A DNA stretch of 64,000 nt from Mesorhizobium sp. J8 (GTDB lineage Bacteria > Pseudomonadota > Alphaproteobacteria > Rhizobiales > Rhizobiaceae). The translations under genes and the position numbers were made by a program. Below the pieces are notes generated by a model. That model worked only from the letters and a program-made list of their open reading frames with translations, had not been told where the DNA came from and searched no databases. Each line of letters starts with the position of its first letter. Position 1 is the first letter of the stretch. The stretch covers positions 2,666,001-2,730,000 of the forward strand of contig NZ_AP024109.1 in NCBI RefSeq assembly GCF_016591715.1, given 5' to 3'. This document shows, one piece after another, positions 33,317 through 42,892 of the stretch.

Positions 33317-36300
33317 ATGGCGAAGATCCGGCTCAGCACCTTCGGAGGTCTTCAGGTCTTCTCACCGGAAGGCCGGCAGATCGCGGTTGCCTCACGCAAG
33401 GCGCAAGCGCTGCTCGTCTACCTCGCCATGGCTGGAGGTCGCCCGCAGTCGCGCGACAAGCTGGCCGCATTGCTGTGGGAGGATCGTGGCGAGGCCCAGG
33501 CGCGGGCAAGCCTGCGCCAGGAACTTCTCGTGCTGCGCAAGGCCCTCGGATTGAAAGGGTCGGAATTGGCGGGGGGCTCGGGGGAGGGGATCGTTCTCGC
33601 CCCTGATTGTCTCGACGTCGACGCGCTCCAGTTCGAGCAACTGATGGCGGCCCGAACACCGCAATCCGACGAGCAGGCAGCGGCGCTCTACCAGGGGCCG
33701 TTCATGGAAGCCTTCAATCCGAAGGCTCCGGCTTTCGAAAGTTGGCTCGCGGCTATGCGTCAACATCTTAACGAAATGGCCGTCAAGGCGCTGACGGCTT
33801 TGTTGAAAAACCGGATGGCGTCCGGCTCGTCCGCGCCGGCGCTCGAACTGGCGCTGCGCCTGCTGCCGCTCGACCCGCTGGAGGAAAATGTCCATCGGGC
33901 ATTGATGCAGCTTTATGTCCGGCAGGGCCGGATCGGCGCCGCCCTTCGGCAGTTTCACGTCTGTCGCGAGATACTGCAGCGCGAGCTCGGCGTGCGGCCC
34001 GAACCGGAAACCGAGCAGATCTATCAAGAGATTCAGCAAAGGCGGCGCGAGCAGGACCGGCCCGGCGCTGCCAACCCTGCTGAAGCGGCAAGGTCTCCAC
34101 ATCAGGAGCCTCAGACCCCCGGCCCAGAAGCTGCCATCGTGCCGGAGCCGACCGGACCGGCATCGGAATTGCGTCAGCTCGTCGTCATGTTTGTCGAGAT
34201 GGGCGACCTGTCAGTTCTCGCCGACGAAGACGATCCTGAGCGAGAGCGGGACCTCTCCGCGCGCTTCGCAGACATCGTTTACAAGGCCGTCGCGGACCAC
34301 GCGGGGATGGTCTACAGGCAGCTCGGCAGCACCACTATTGCCTTCTTCGGCTTGCCGGTTGCCCACAGCAACGATGCGCAACGCGCATTGCAGGCTGGCC
34401 TCGAGATCGTGGGGGCGGTTCCGGCGACGGAAGACCGCATTCCTCCGGCCCGGATTGGATTGGCGAGCGGCCGGTTGCTGGTCACGAGACTCGATCGAGA
34501 TGGCGCCGGCACGTTTAGCGTAACCGGCGTTGCCATCCATCTGGCCGGCGCACTCGCCGGAGCGGCGGATGCTGGGGAGGTACTGCTCTCGGACGCCGTG
34601 CACCAGTCGGTAGCGCACCTCGTAGACCGCGCCGAACGCCGCTCAATCGTCGCCCGGGGCTCGGAAAAGCCGATCGGGGCTTGGCGGCCGGCTGGCCTCT
34701 CATTCGAGGGTGTCGCCAAAACCGCCTTCGTCGGCCGGCAGGTCGAACTGGCGCAGTTTGCCGGCGCCCTGAAGGCGTGCCTCGATACCGGGCGGGGGCT
34801 CGTCGTGCATGTCCGCGGCGAAGCCGGAATCGGCAAGACCCGGCTGGTTGAGGAGTTTCAGAAGCTTGCCGTCGAGCAGGGATTCGAATGTCACACCGGC
34901 CTCGTTCTCGACTTCGGCGCCAAGCGCAATGCAATCCCGGCTCTCGTCCAAGGTCTCGCGATCGAGCCGCGCATCGGCGTTGACAGCGGCCTCGTCGACG
35001 CCGATCTGGAAATCCACCTTCACCGGTTGATGCAGCATTCCTTGTCCGAGGGCCAGCGGGCGCTCTATGACGCGATGGATAATGCGACGCGCGCCAAGGG
35101 GCTGGAACAGACGCTGTTGCAACTGGTCGGGCGCGCAAGCGCTCGCCGGCCGCTCGTCCTGATCGTCGAGGACGTGCAGTGGGCGGACGCCGAGACATTG
35201 GCGCAACTGGATGCGCTTGCCGCCTCGGCAAGCACGGGACCAGTACTCGTCGTCACGACTGCCCGAACTGAAGAAGAACCTTCCGACCCGGCCCGGCAAA
35301 TGCGGGCCGGCGATGGGCCGAGGCTTACGTTGGATCTCGCACCGCTTTACCGTCAGGAGGCCTTGGCCATGGCGGCCAAGTTCCTTGCGCCGACCGATGT
35401 CTTCGCAATCAATTGCGTCGAGCGCGCTGGAGGGAATCCTCTCTTTCTCGAACAACTGCTTCGCGGCGGCGACCGGGGGCCGGACCGGTTGCCCGACACC
35501 ATCCACAGCGTCGTGCTTGCCCGGCTGGACATGCTGCCGCCCGGCGACCGTCACGCGCTGCGCGTTGCCGCTGTGCTCGGCCAGCTTTTTGCGCCCGATG
35601 CCCTCGGCCATTTGCTGGGAAATCCCGGGCAGGACTGCAGGGCCCTGATCCGGCGCGGATTTCTGAAGCCCGTCGGCAACGACCTTCTGTTCGCGCATGC
35701 GCTCGTGCGCGATGGCGCATATCTGTCTTTACCGCGGATGGAACGCCAAGCGCTGCACCGCCGCGCCGCGCAGTGGTTTGCCGAGCGCGATCCGACCATG
35801 CGCGCCGAGCATCTGGAACGGGCCGAAGACCAGGCCGCACCCCAGGCTTTCCTCGACGCTGCCACCAGCGAGAACCGCGCTTACCGCTATGGGCGAGCAT
35901 TGGAACTGGTGGAGCGCGGCCTGCGGCTTGCGGGGGATAACGAAACCCGGTCCGCGCTCCTCTCATGTCGCGGCGACATTTTGCTAAACCTCGGTCGCAC
36001 CGGCGAAGCCGGCGCCGCATACAACGAGGCGCTGGCCCTGGCGGACGGCGAGCGCGGACGCTGCCGGGCGCTGCTCGGTGCCGCAGCGGTCAAGCGCATA
36101 GCCGACGATGTTGACCGGGCCTTGGCGGACGTACAGGCCGTGGAAGAGATTTCCGAACGCTCCGAGCTGGACGAGGAAGCCGCCCGCGCCCACTTCCTCC
36201 ATGGCAATCTGCTATTTCCCCGCGGGGACATCGACGGCTGCCTGGAGCACCATCGGTCAAGCCTCGAACTCGCGCGACGGGCAGGGCTTGCCGAGATCGA

Positions 36301-37171
36301 GGCTGCATCGTTGGGTGGCATCGGCGACGCCCAATATATGCGCGGCCAGATGATCAGCGCGCATCGGCAGTATCGGTCATGCGTGGAACTCGCCGAACGC
36401 AATGGCTTCGGCCGGATCGCGGCAGCGAACCGCTCGATGGTCGTGGCGACCAGCCTCTACATCGGCGACATCAATAGCCTGCTCAGTGAGGCGCTGGCGG
36501 CGATCGAAGCGTCGAGGAAGATCGTCCACAAACGCGCCGAACTGATCGCGCATATGAACGCCTACCTCGCCTGGTCGTCATTGACGGAGTTCGACAGGGC
36601 GTTGGATAGCGCCGAAGCGTCCCTCCGCCTGGCCCGCGAGATCCAGGCGCCGCGGTTCGAGGCGGAGGCTCTGGCGTTTCGTGGCGACGTGCATCGGTTG
36701 GCCGGCCGAAAGGGGCGGGGCGTCGCCGACCTGGAAGAAGCGTTGCGCGTCAGCCGCCGCACCGGGATGGCGTATCTCGGCCCTTGGTATCTCGGCCTTC
36801 TAGCCGTGGCCACTGATGATCCCGGGATACGCGCCGCTGCCCTGGAAGAGGGAGAGGCGATCCTGGCTTCAAATGCGGTGAGCCACAATCATCTGCAGTT
36901 TCGCCGTTACGCGATCGACGCTTGCCTCGCCTGCGAGAACTGGGCGGGAGCCAGCCATCACGTGGATCGTCTCGAGGCGTTCACCGCAGCCGAACCCTTG
37001 CCCTGGGCAAATTTTTTTGCGGCACGCGGCCGTGCGCTGGTAGCATACGGCTTAAAGCAAATTTCTCCTTCCTTGCAAACGGAGCTTCGAAGAATGTCCG
37101 CAGAGGGACGGCGGCTCGGCCTTATCGAAGCTACCCGACCGATAGATGCCGCTGTCGAAGCGCTGGCTTAA
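33317..37171 (+). CDS. Large BTAD-cyclase-AAA-TPR regulator (1284 aa)
   Basis: The product reads in four parts. Residues 1-245 are a SARP-type DNA-binding and BTAD module (AKIRLSTFGGLQVF, SRKAQALLVYLAMAGG). Residues 290-450 resemble a class III nucleotide cyclase domain (LRQLVVMFVEMGDLSVLA, MVYRQLGSTTIAFFGLPVA), but the first metal-binding site reads VEMGDLS, unlike the usual DxxGFT, so activity is doubtful. Residues 470-800 are an AAA-type ATPase with Walker A GEAGIGKT (501-508) and Walker B LVLIVEDVQWAD (about 612-623). The C-terminal 450 residues are TPR-like repeats. Such proteins integrate a signal and activate a neighbouring gene. The divergent methyltransferase is the obvious target. 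Confidence 0.85.
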   Translation: MAKIRLSTFGGLQVFSPEGRQIAVASRKAQALLVYLAMAGGRPQSRDKLAALLWEDRGEAQARASLRQELLVLRKALGLKGSELAGGSGEGIVLAPDCLDVDALQFEQLMAARTPQSDEQAAALYQGPFMEAFNPKAPAFESWLAAMRQHLNEMAVKALTALLKNRMASGSSAPALELALRLLPLDPLEENVHRALMQLYVRQGRIGAALRQFHVCREILQRELGVRPEPETEQIYQEIQQRRREQDRPGAANPAEAARSPHQEPQTPGPEAAIVPEPTGPASELRQLVVMFVEMGDLSVLADEDDPERERDLSARFADIVYKAVADHAGMVYRQLGSTTIAFFGLPVAHSNDAQRALQAGLEIVGAVPATEDRIPPARIGLASGRLLVTRLDRDGAGTFSVTGVAIHLAGALAGAADAGEVLLSDAVHQSVAHLVDRAERRSIVARGSEKPIGAWRPAGLSFEGVAKTAFVGRQVELAQFAGALKACLDTGRGLVVHVRGEAGIGKTRLVEEFQKLAVEQGFECHTGLVLDFGAKRNAIPALVQGLAIEPRIGVDSGLVDADLEIHLHRLMQHSLSEGQRALYDAMDNATRAKGLEQTLLQLVGRASARRPLVLIVEDVQWADAETLAQLDALAASASTGPVLVVTTARTEEEPSDPARQMRAGDGPRLTLDLAPLYRQEALAMAAKFLAPTDVFAINCVERAGGNPLFLEQLLRGGDRGPDRLPDTIHSVVLARLDMLPPGDRHALRVAAVLGQLFAPDALGHLLGNPGQDCRALIRRGFLKPVGNDLLFAHALVRDGAYLSLPRMERQALHRRAAQWFAERDPTMRAEHLERAEDQAAPQAFLDAATSENRAYRYGRALELVERGLRLAGDNETRSALLSCRGDILLNLGRTGEAGAAYNEALALADGERGRCRALLGAAAVKRIADDVDRALADVQAVEEISERSELDEEAARAHFLHGNLLFPRGDIDGCLEHHRSSLELARRAGLAEIEAASLGGIGDAQYMRGQMISAHRQYRSCVELAERNGFGRIAAANRSMVVATSLYIGDINSLLSEALAAIEASRKIVHKRAELIAHMNAYLAWSSLTEFDRALDSAEASLRLAREIQAPRFEAEALAFRGDVHRLAGRKGRGVADLEEALRVSRRTGMAYLGPWYLGLLAVATDDPGIRAAALEEGEAILASNAVSHNHLQFRRYAIDACLACENWAGASHHVDRLEAFTAAEPLPWANFFAARGRALVAYGLKQISPSLQTELRRMSAEGRRLGLIEATRPIDAAVEALA

Positions 37172-37322
37172 CTGCGTAGCGAGAGAATAAGGCCTGGGTC
37201 GACTGGCTCGACGGCGCGGAGCCGGCGCGCGCTACGGTCGGAGCGAGCTTCGCGTTGCCTGATATCCGTGTCGAAATCCAGCTTACCGCGGCAAGCTAAA
37301 CGCGGCTATGAGCTGACGTTGC

Positions 37323-38642
37323 CTACCTTTCCCTGAACGCCCGCGCGAAGGAATCCATCATCGGGCGTACCAGATACTCGAAGAAAGTCCGGTCGCCCGT
37401 GCTGATGAAGGCATCGACCGGGGTTCCGGGATAAAGCTGCTCGGCCTTCACGCCGGCGGGCAGGGCCTCCGTGATCTTCAGCTTGGCGCGGAAATAGGGT
37501 TCGTGCGTGGTCTGATCGATCAGCCGATCGGCGGAAATCTCGCTCACCGTGGCAGGCACTTCCGGCGTGAGCCGTGTGTTGAGCGCCGACAGGCGGAGCT
37601 TTGCCGGCTGGCCGACATGCACCTGGTCAATGTCCTTCGGCCGCAGCCGGGCGTCCACCACCAGGCCGGATGACGTGGGCAGGATCTCCATGATCTTTTC
37701 GCCGGGCGCGACCACGCTGCCTTGCGCGTTGTAGGTCGAGGACACGACGATGCCCGCCGCCGGCGCGGTGATCGTCGTGCGCTTCAGCACGGCTTCTGCC
37801 GCGCGCATCCGCTCCTCGACGTCGGCGAGGTTGGTGCGCACGTCGTCGAGCTTGGTCAGCGCTTCCTCGACGCGCTGCGTCGTGGCGCGCTCGGTCTGCG
37901 CCTCGGCCTCGACGATCTGCGTGTTGGCGGAAGCAAGGTCGGCCTCCAGCGCGCCGGCCTGGCCGATCAGGTCGGCCTCCGAGCGCAAGAGCTGCGAATA
38001 TTCGGTCCGGTTGGTGAGGCCCTTGTCGAGCAGGTCGGTCTTGATGCCGAGCTCCTTCTTCACCACCTCGGCCTGCTGCTCGATGGCCGCTTTCTGCGCA
38101 TTCAGCCCTTTGACCGACTCGCGATGCATGGCGACGCGCTGCGCCAGGATCGACTGCTCCGAGCGGAACCGCGCAAGCCTCGCGTCGAACTCCTTCTGCT
38201 GTTCGCGGATGAGGTTCCGGAACTCCTGCTGGAACGGCGCCGGCGCAGGCTCGGCGATCGGTGCCAGCGTCGCGAGGCCGTCGCGCTCGGCCTCCAGCCG
38301 CGCAGCACTTGCCTTGAGCGCGATCCACTGTCTCGTCAGCCGGTTGAGATCGGCCTCCGCGGCGGTCCGGTCGAGCAGGATAAGGTCCTGGCCCTCGCGC
38401 ACATGGTCGCCCTCATGCACCAGCAATTGCCTGATGATGCCGCCTTCGCGGTGCTGGACGAGGATGTTGCCGCCGGTCGCCGCGATCGTGCCTTGGGTGA
38501 TCACCGCGCCTGCCAGCGGCGCGCTCGCTGCCCAAATGCCGAAGCCGCCGGCAAGCAGCGCGATCGCTGCGTAGCCGGCGAAGGCGGTGCGACGGAAATC
38601 GGTGCGCGGGCGGCCGTCTAAGGCGAGGCTCTGGGTGGACAT
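37323..38642 (-). CDS. Type I secretion membrane fusion protein (PrsE/HlyD family)
   Basis: The 439-residue protein has one N-terminal membrane anchor (GYAAIALLAGGFGIWAASAP), a biotinyl/lipoyl-like half (QHREGGIIRQLLVHEGDHVR), a long coiled-coil hairpin between residues 95 and 300, and the second half-motif with the HlyD C-terminal beta domain (GEKIMEILPTSSGLVVDARL). It bridges the inner-membrane ATPase to an outer-membrane TolC, which is not encoded here. It starts four bases after the ATPase stop. By gene order it should export the RTX-GH16 enzyme encoded upstream. Confidence 0.9.
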   Translation of the reverse strand: MSTQSLALDGRPRTDFRRTAFAGYAAIALLAGGFGIWAASAPLAGAVITQGTIAATGGNILVQHREGGIIRQLLVHEGDHVREGQDLILLDRTAAEADLNRLTRQWIALKASAARLEAERDGLATLAPIAEPAPAPFQQEFRNLIREQQKEFDARLARFRSEQSILAQRVAMHRESVKGLNAQKAAIEQQAEVVKKELGIKTDLLDKGLTNRTEYSQLLRSEADLIGQAGALEADLASANTQIVEAEAQTERATTQRVEEALTKLDDVRTNLADVEERMRAAEAVLKRTTITAPAAGIVVSSTYNAQGSVVAPGEKIMEILPTSSGLVVDARLRPKDIDQVHVGQPAKLRLSALNTRLTPEVPATVSEISADRLIDQTTHEPYFRAKLKITEALPAGVKAEQLYPGTPVDAFISTGDRTFFEYLVRPMMDSFARAFRER

Positions 38643-38645
38643 CGC

Positions 38646-40391
38646 CTACGAACCGTAACCGACAGTTGGCGCGGCGCGGATGGTCGGCGCGAACGATCCG
38701 GTCACCACCGTGCTCCGCTGCGCGGCTTTACCCGGCTGCCGCAGCACCTCTGCGCTCGGCCCGAACGCCTCGATCACGCCGCCGCGCAAGACCATCACAC
38801 GGTCGCATGCTGCTGCGATTGCGGGGCGATGCGTGATCACGATTGTGGTGACCCCCGCGGCGCGGGCCGCCGCGAGCACCGCTTCCAGCGCTGTCTCACC
38901 GGCCCCGTCGAGATGCGTGCTGGGCTCGTCCAGAACCAGGATGCGCGGATTGCCGTAAAAGGCGCGCGCGAGCCCGATCCGCTGCCGCTCGCCGCCCGAC
39001 AGCGTGCCGGCGATCGCCGTCTGGTAGCCGTCGCGCAGCGAAAGGATCAACTCATGCGCCTCCGCGCGTTTCGCCGCTTCCACGATCGCCGCGTCGTCGG
39101 CCTTTGCGTCGAAGCGCGCGATGTTCTCGGCGATCGAACCGGGGAAAAGCTCCACCTCCTGCGCCAGATAGCCGATATGCCGGCCGAGTTGGTTTCCGTC
39201 CCAGGTCCTGAGCTCGGCGCCGTCGATCCTGACCGAGCCGCCGCTTGGCTGGGCTGCGCCAACGAGCAGCCGCGCCAGTGTCGATTTGCCTGCGCCGCTC
39301 GGGCCGACGATCGCCACCGCTTCGCCCGCGGCTATCGCGAAGCTCAACCGCTTCAGGATCGGCTCGGCGCCGAACGTGGCATTCGGGGCGATGAAGAAAA
39401 GATCCTGCGCGGAGATCGCGCCGGTCGGTTCGGGCAGGATGAGCTTGATCGCCTGAGCCGGCTGCGCCGCCAAGGCTCCTCTGAGGCGCGTCCATGCGCG
39501 CCTGGCTTCGACGAGCTGCCGCCAGGAACCGATCAACTGGTCGAGCGGCTGCAGCGCGCGCGACGACACCAGCGAGGAAGCGAAGATCATGCCGGCCGTC
39601 ATCTCGCCTTTGAGCACCAGCCAGGCGCCGGTGCCGAGGATCGCCAGCTGCAACATCATGCGCAGCGCCCTGGAAGCGCCGCTGAAGACGGCGTTGGCGC
39701 CGGCCGAGCGGTCATGCAGGACAAGCGCCTCGGCCACGTGCCGTCCCCATGCGCGCGCGGCATTTTCCACCATGCCCATGGCGCGCAGCGTGTCGGCGTT
39801 GCGGGCAAAGGCCTGCTCGACCCGGCTGGCCAAAGCCGAGCGCTCCGCCGAGAGCGCATCGTTCCTGCCGATGGCAAGCTGGTTGGCGAAGACCAGCACG
39901 ACGAGCAGCGCCGCGCCGCCGAACGTGACCCAGAACAACAGCGGGTGGATCAGGTAGAGCAAGGCGAGGAAGACCGGCGCGAAGGGCAGGTCGAACAGCA
40001 CCGAAACGCCGCGCGAGCGGATGAAGGCGCAGACCGAGGCAAGGTCGGCGAGCGGCGACGAAGCATCCCGGGAGCCGAGCGAAGCCGCGAACGCTCTGGT
40101 GCCCAGCCTGTCATTGACCATTGCTGCGACGCGCTGCGTGTAGACGGCGCGGATGGCATCGAGGAAGCCTAGGAAACCAAGCGCCGCGACCGCCATGACC
40201 GACAGGTAGACGAGCGTCTCGACGCTGGAGGAGGGCAGCACCCGATCATAGACCTGGAGCAGGTAGAGCGGGATCACCAGCAGCAGAAGGTTGATAAGCA
40301 GCGAGAACAGGCCGACATCGGTTACGGCGCGCGGGAACATCGGCCGCAGGCCGGCCTGCCTGATCGCATCCGGAGCGCTCTCCTGTGACAT
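38646..40391 (-). CDS. Type I secretion ABC ATPase/permease (PrsD family)
   Basis: The 581-residue protein combines a six-helix membrane domain (from VGLFSLLINLLLLVIPLYLL) with an ATPase domain: Walker A VGPSGAGKSTLARLLVG, signature LSGGERQRIGLARA, Walker B ILVLDEPSTHLD and switch His in ITHRPA. There is no N-terminal C39 peptidase or CLD, matching PrtD/PrsD-type exporters of RTX proteases and glycanases that read C-terminal or internal signals. It is placed between the substrate gene and the adaptor gene, all on the minus strand. Confidence 0.92.
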   Translation of the reverse strand: MSQESAPDAIRQAGLRPMFPRAVTDVGLFSLLINLLLLVIPLYLLQVYDRVLPSSSVETLVYLSVMAVAALGFLGFLDAIRAVYTQRVAAMVNDRLGTRAFAASLGSRDASSPLADLASVCAFIRSRGVSVLFDLPFAPVFLALLYLIHPLLFWVTFGGAALLVVLVFANQLAIGRNDALSAERSALASRVEQAFARNADTLRAMGMVENAARAWGRHVAEALVLHDRSAGANAVFSGASRALRMMLQLAILGTGAWLVLKGEMTAGMIFASSLVSSRALQPLDQLIGSWRQLVEARRAWTRLRGALAAQPAQAIKLILPEPTGAISAQDLFFIAPNATFGAEPILKRLSFAIAAGEAVAIVGPSGAGKSTLARLLVGAAQPSGGSVRIDGAELRTWDGNQLGRHIGYLAQEVELFPGSIAENIARFDAKADDAAIVEAAKRAEAHELILSLRDGYQTAIAGTLSGGERQRIGLARAFYGNPRILVLDEPSTHLDGAGETALEAVLAAARAAGVTTIVITHRPAIAAACDRVMVLRGGVIEAFGPSAEVLRQPGKAAQRSTVVTGSFAPTIRAAPTVGYGS

Positions 40392-40403
40392 TGGCCCGGC
40401 CGC

Positions 40404-41828
40404 CTAGGCTGTGTGCTCGCCCGTGACGTTCAAGTGGCTCTGCTGCAGCTCATTCAGCGTGTAAGCGTGGATATAGTCGATCTTCATCTGGGCGGGCGTG
40501 GCGAGATGGTCGGGCGGCGCGCCGGCCTGTCCGCCGATTGCAAGGTCCACCAGCATGTACATCGGCTTGTTCATGTCGGACGGCGTCGCCGCTTCGGCGA
40601 CCTGCACGCCGTCATAGGTCCAGACCAGCTTGTCCGGCGTCCACAACAGGCCATAGGTATGGAAGCCGGCGGTGTCCATGACGTTCACCGTGGATCCGAC
40701 CGTCGTGTGCTGGCCCGTCTCGTTGGTGTGCGCGGTCACCAGCAGCGAATTCGGCTTCTGTCCGTACATCTCCATCACGTCGAGCTCCGGCGGCCACGAG
40801 CCGTCTTCCGGCAACAGCCAGAAAGCCGGCCAAGCGCCTGCGTGTTCCGGCAGGTCGGCGCGCATTTCGAAATAGCCGTAGGTCTGCGAGAACGAGTCAT
40901 GGGTGGTCAGGATGCCGGAGGTGTATTCGTAATTGTTGATCAGAGGCCTGATGTCGGCCGGCGCCTGCGCCGCGGTGATCGTCAGCACGCCATTGTCGGT
41001 GCTGAACGGATGCACCGAGCTGGTCGGGCCGTAATTGGCGTCGATATACCACTGCAGCTCGCCATTGCGGGTGAGCGTGCTGCCGTTCGCCGCGCCCCAC
41101 CAGAAGTTGGTGTCCCAGGTGCCGCCTTGGCTGTTGTGCAGGTTCAGCGTGTTGAACTCGTCGCTGAAGGACAGCGTCATGCCGGACTTGTCGATTGGCA
41201 GCTGGAAATTGTTGGGCTGCAGTTTGTCGATGGTGGTGTTCTTGAATTCGAGGATTTCGCCCGATCCGAGGTTCAGCACCACATTGGGTCCCGCCTGGAT
41301 CATGGCGTTGTGGACGGCGGCGAACGACGTGAATCCGTAACCGTCGAGCCGCACGGCATCGTTCGAGGCGAAATTGACGATCGAGTCGCTGCCGTTGCCC
41401 TTCGCGACAATGAAAACATCGGCGCCGCCGCCGCCATCGATCAGCACATCGTTGCCCGCGCCGCCGTCGATCGTCTGGCCGCCCGCCGTGGCGGTGATGA
41501 TGTTGTCCAACGCATTGCCGAAGGCGTAATTGTGGGCGTTGGTGACGACGAGGTTCTCGACGTTGTCTGGCAGCGTGTAGCTCATCCATGTGTTGATCGT
41601 GTCGATGCCCTCGCCAGGGTTCTCGACCACCTTGTTGCCCGCCGAATAGAGGTAATAGATGTCGTCGCCGGCGCCGCCATACATGGTGACGTTGACGCCG
41701 CTGGAGGCCCAGATTGAGTCGTTGCCGCTGCTTCCGTTGAATGTCGGTCCGGACGTTGCCGAAAACCAATGATTGGAAGCGCCACTATAGTAGAGAGGAA
41801 CGCCTATCGCGTTGACGACGAAGCTCAT
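40404..41828 (-). CDS. RTX-GH16 glycanase (ExsH/PlyA-like), type I secreted
   Basis: The 474-residue product starts MSFVVNAIGVPLYYSG at 41828; upstream sequence in frame is not protein-like. Residues 45-140 contain nonapeptide-type calcium-binding repeats (MYGGAGDDIYYL, IDGGAGNDVLIDGGGGADVF). Residues 230-460 are a GH16 domain with the catalytic ELDVME motif (E348, D350, E353) and aromatic subsites (GAWPAFWLLPEDGSWPPE). ExsH of S. meliloti and PlyA/B of R. leguminosarum have this design and trim acidic exopolysaccharide outside the cell. The two genes after it encode its probable exporter. It has no Sec signal. Confidence 0.88.
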   Translation of the reverse strand: MSFVVNAIGVPLYYSGASNHWFSATSGPTFNGSSGNDSIWASSGVNVTMYGGAGDDIYYLYSAGNKVVENPGEGIDTINTWMSYTLPDNVENLVVTNAHNYAFGNALDNIITATAGGQTIDGGAGNDVLIDGGGGADVFIVAKGNGSDSIVNFASNDAVRLDGYGFTSFAAVHNAMIQAGPNVVLNLGSGEILEFKNTTIDKLQPNNFQLPIDKSGMTLSFSDEFNTLNLHNSQGGTWDTNFWWGAANGSTLTRNGELQWYIDANYGPTSSVHPFSTDNGVLTITAAQAPADIRPLINNYEYTSGILTTHDSFSQTYGYFEMRADLPEHAGAWPAFWLLPEDGSWPPELDVMEMYGQKPNSLLVTAHTNETGQHTTVGSTVNVMDTAGFHTYGLLWTPDKLVWTYDGVQVAEAATPSDMNKPMYMLVDLAIGGQAGAPPDHLATPAQMKIDYIHAYTLNELQQSHLNVTGEHTA

Positions 41829-42359
41829 CGGACACTCCTTCCGCGCTGCCCCGCCCGGATGGCTCATTGCAGGTTCGAGCACCTGCTTCGAACCAATTTG
41901 CAACACGGACTATCGTTCCCGAAAATAAGCAAATAGTACAGAGAAAATTGCCGGTTTTTTTGTCGATATTTTGAAAAGATAGAATAAGCGGTGACTAATG
42001 CAATTAGGGCGTGAGTTGTTCTCAATTTTACTTAATTTTTGCAAGGTTTTCTGCCAAAGGTTGTGCAGATAGCCATGGATGGATGTATCTGTCGCAGCGG
42101 GCCTCAAGTCGTGGCCGGTCGAGTTTGGCTTCAGGATTGGACCGTCCGCTTAGGCCTCGCCGTCGCGGCCGATGCTGGCTTGCAGCGCGGCGCTTGCGAT
42201 GGCGCCGGCCAGCCGACCGGCGCAGCAGCGCTCATTTCTTTTGTGTCCATTTCGGGACGCATGACAGCCGCCCGGCAAAAAATTTGACAGCCGCTGTCGG
42301 ATCGGCTGGGGGCCGCTCGTCCTTGGGGCATCGATCAACAAAAGGAAGGATACCGAGAT
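41829..42359. other. 531-base AT-rich intergenic region upstream of the glycanase
   Basis: The stretch 41900-42060 is strikingly AT-rich for this window, with runs such as GTTTTTTTGTCGATATTTTG on the plus-strand complement side and TTTTACTTAATTTTTGC near 42025. It probably holds the glycanase promoter and regulator sites and, toward the right end, the promoter of the SRPBCC gene. The short frames within it lack ribosome sites and are not credible genes. Confidence 0.55.
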
Positions 42360-42803
42360 ATGCCGAGCACCATCCAACTGCACCGCGTCCTGGCGACCAA
42401 GCCGGAGAAGGTCTACCGCGCATTCGTCGAGGCCGATGCGCTGGCCAAGTGGCTGCCGCCGAACGGCTTCACCTGCACGGTGCATGAGTTCGACGGCAAG
42501 GTCGGCGGCGCCTACAAGATGTCCTTCCGCAACTTCACCACCGGCGACAGCCATTCCTTCGGCGGCGAGTTCGTCGAGTTCGTTCCGGGCGAGCGCCTGC
42601 GCTACACCGACCGCTTCGACGACCCCAACCTGCCGGGCCAGATCGAGGTGACGGTGACATTGAAGAAAGTGTCGGTCGGCACCGAGATCAACATCACCCA
42701 GGCCGGCATCCCGGACGCCATCCCCGCCGAGGCCTGCTATCTCGGCTGGCAGGAATCGCTGCGCAACCTTGCCAAGCTCGTCGAGCCGGAGATCAATCAG
42801 TAG
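42360..42803 (+). CDS. SRPBCC (AHSA1-like) domain protein
   Basis: The 147-residue protein is a START/Bet v1-like ligand-binding domain of the AHSA1 type: the opening PEKVYRAFVEADALAKWLPP is the typical first helix, FTCTVHEFDGKVGGAYKMSF and VEFVPGERLRYTDRF are the central strands, and GWQESLRNLAKLVEP the last helix. Members bind hydrophobic ligands; many bacterial ones are of unknown role and some lie beside ArsR repressors. No ArsR gene is adjacent here. The ribosome site AAGGAAGGA precedes ATG 42360. Confidence 0.82.
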   Translation: MPSTIQLHRVLATKPEKVYRAFVEADALAKWLPPNGFTCTVHEFDGKVGGAYKMSFRNFTTGDSHSFGGEFVEFVPGERLRYTDRFDDPNLPGQIEVTVTLKKVSVGTEINITQAGIPDAIPAEACYLGWQESLRNLAKLVEPEINQ

Positions 42804-42813
42804 GCCGCGAAGC

Positions 42814-42843
42814 GCAGGGCGGCCGTTGCCGTGGCCGCCCTGC
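42814..42843 (+). terminator. Strong hairpin after the SRPBCC gene
   Basis: GCAGGGCGGCC (42814-42824), an eight-base loop, GGCCGCCCTGC (42833-42843) forms a perfect eleven-base stem 11 bases past the stop at 42803. It is followed by TTACCC, a weak U-tract. Confidence 0.55.
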
Positions 42844-42853
42844 TTACCCAAGG

Positions 42854-42867
42854 TAAGCAAAATTTCA
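42854..42867 (+). promoter_or_regulatory. Conserved upstream box of duplicated gene 1
   Basis: TAAGCAAAATTTCA lies 25 bases before ATG 42893. The same 14 bases lie at 43151-43164 before the paralogue. Conservation outside the coding region suggests a promoter (-10/-35) or regulator site, or simply a recent duplication. Confidence 0.5.
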
Positions 42868-42892
42868 CCAAGCGCTGATAAAAGCCGCTCCC

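Noticed and set aside
38829..40172. 447-codon open frame on the plus strand
   Set aside because: Antisense to the type I secretion ATPase with intact Walker motifs.
41910..42107. 65-codon frame in the AT-rich region upstream of the glycanase
   Set aside because: No ribosome site, composition follows the local AT-richness, and it overlaps the likely promoter.
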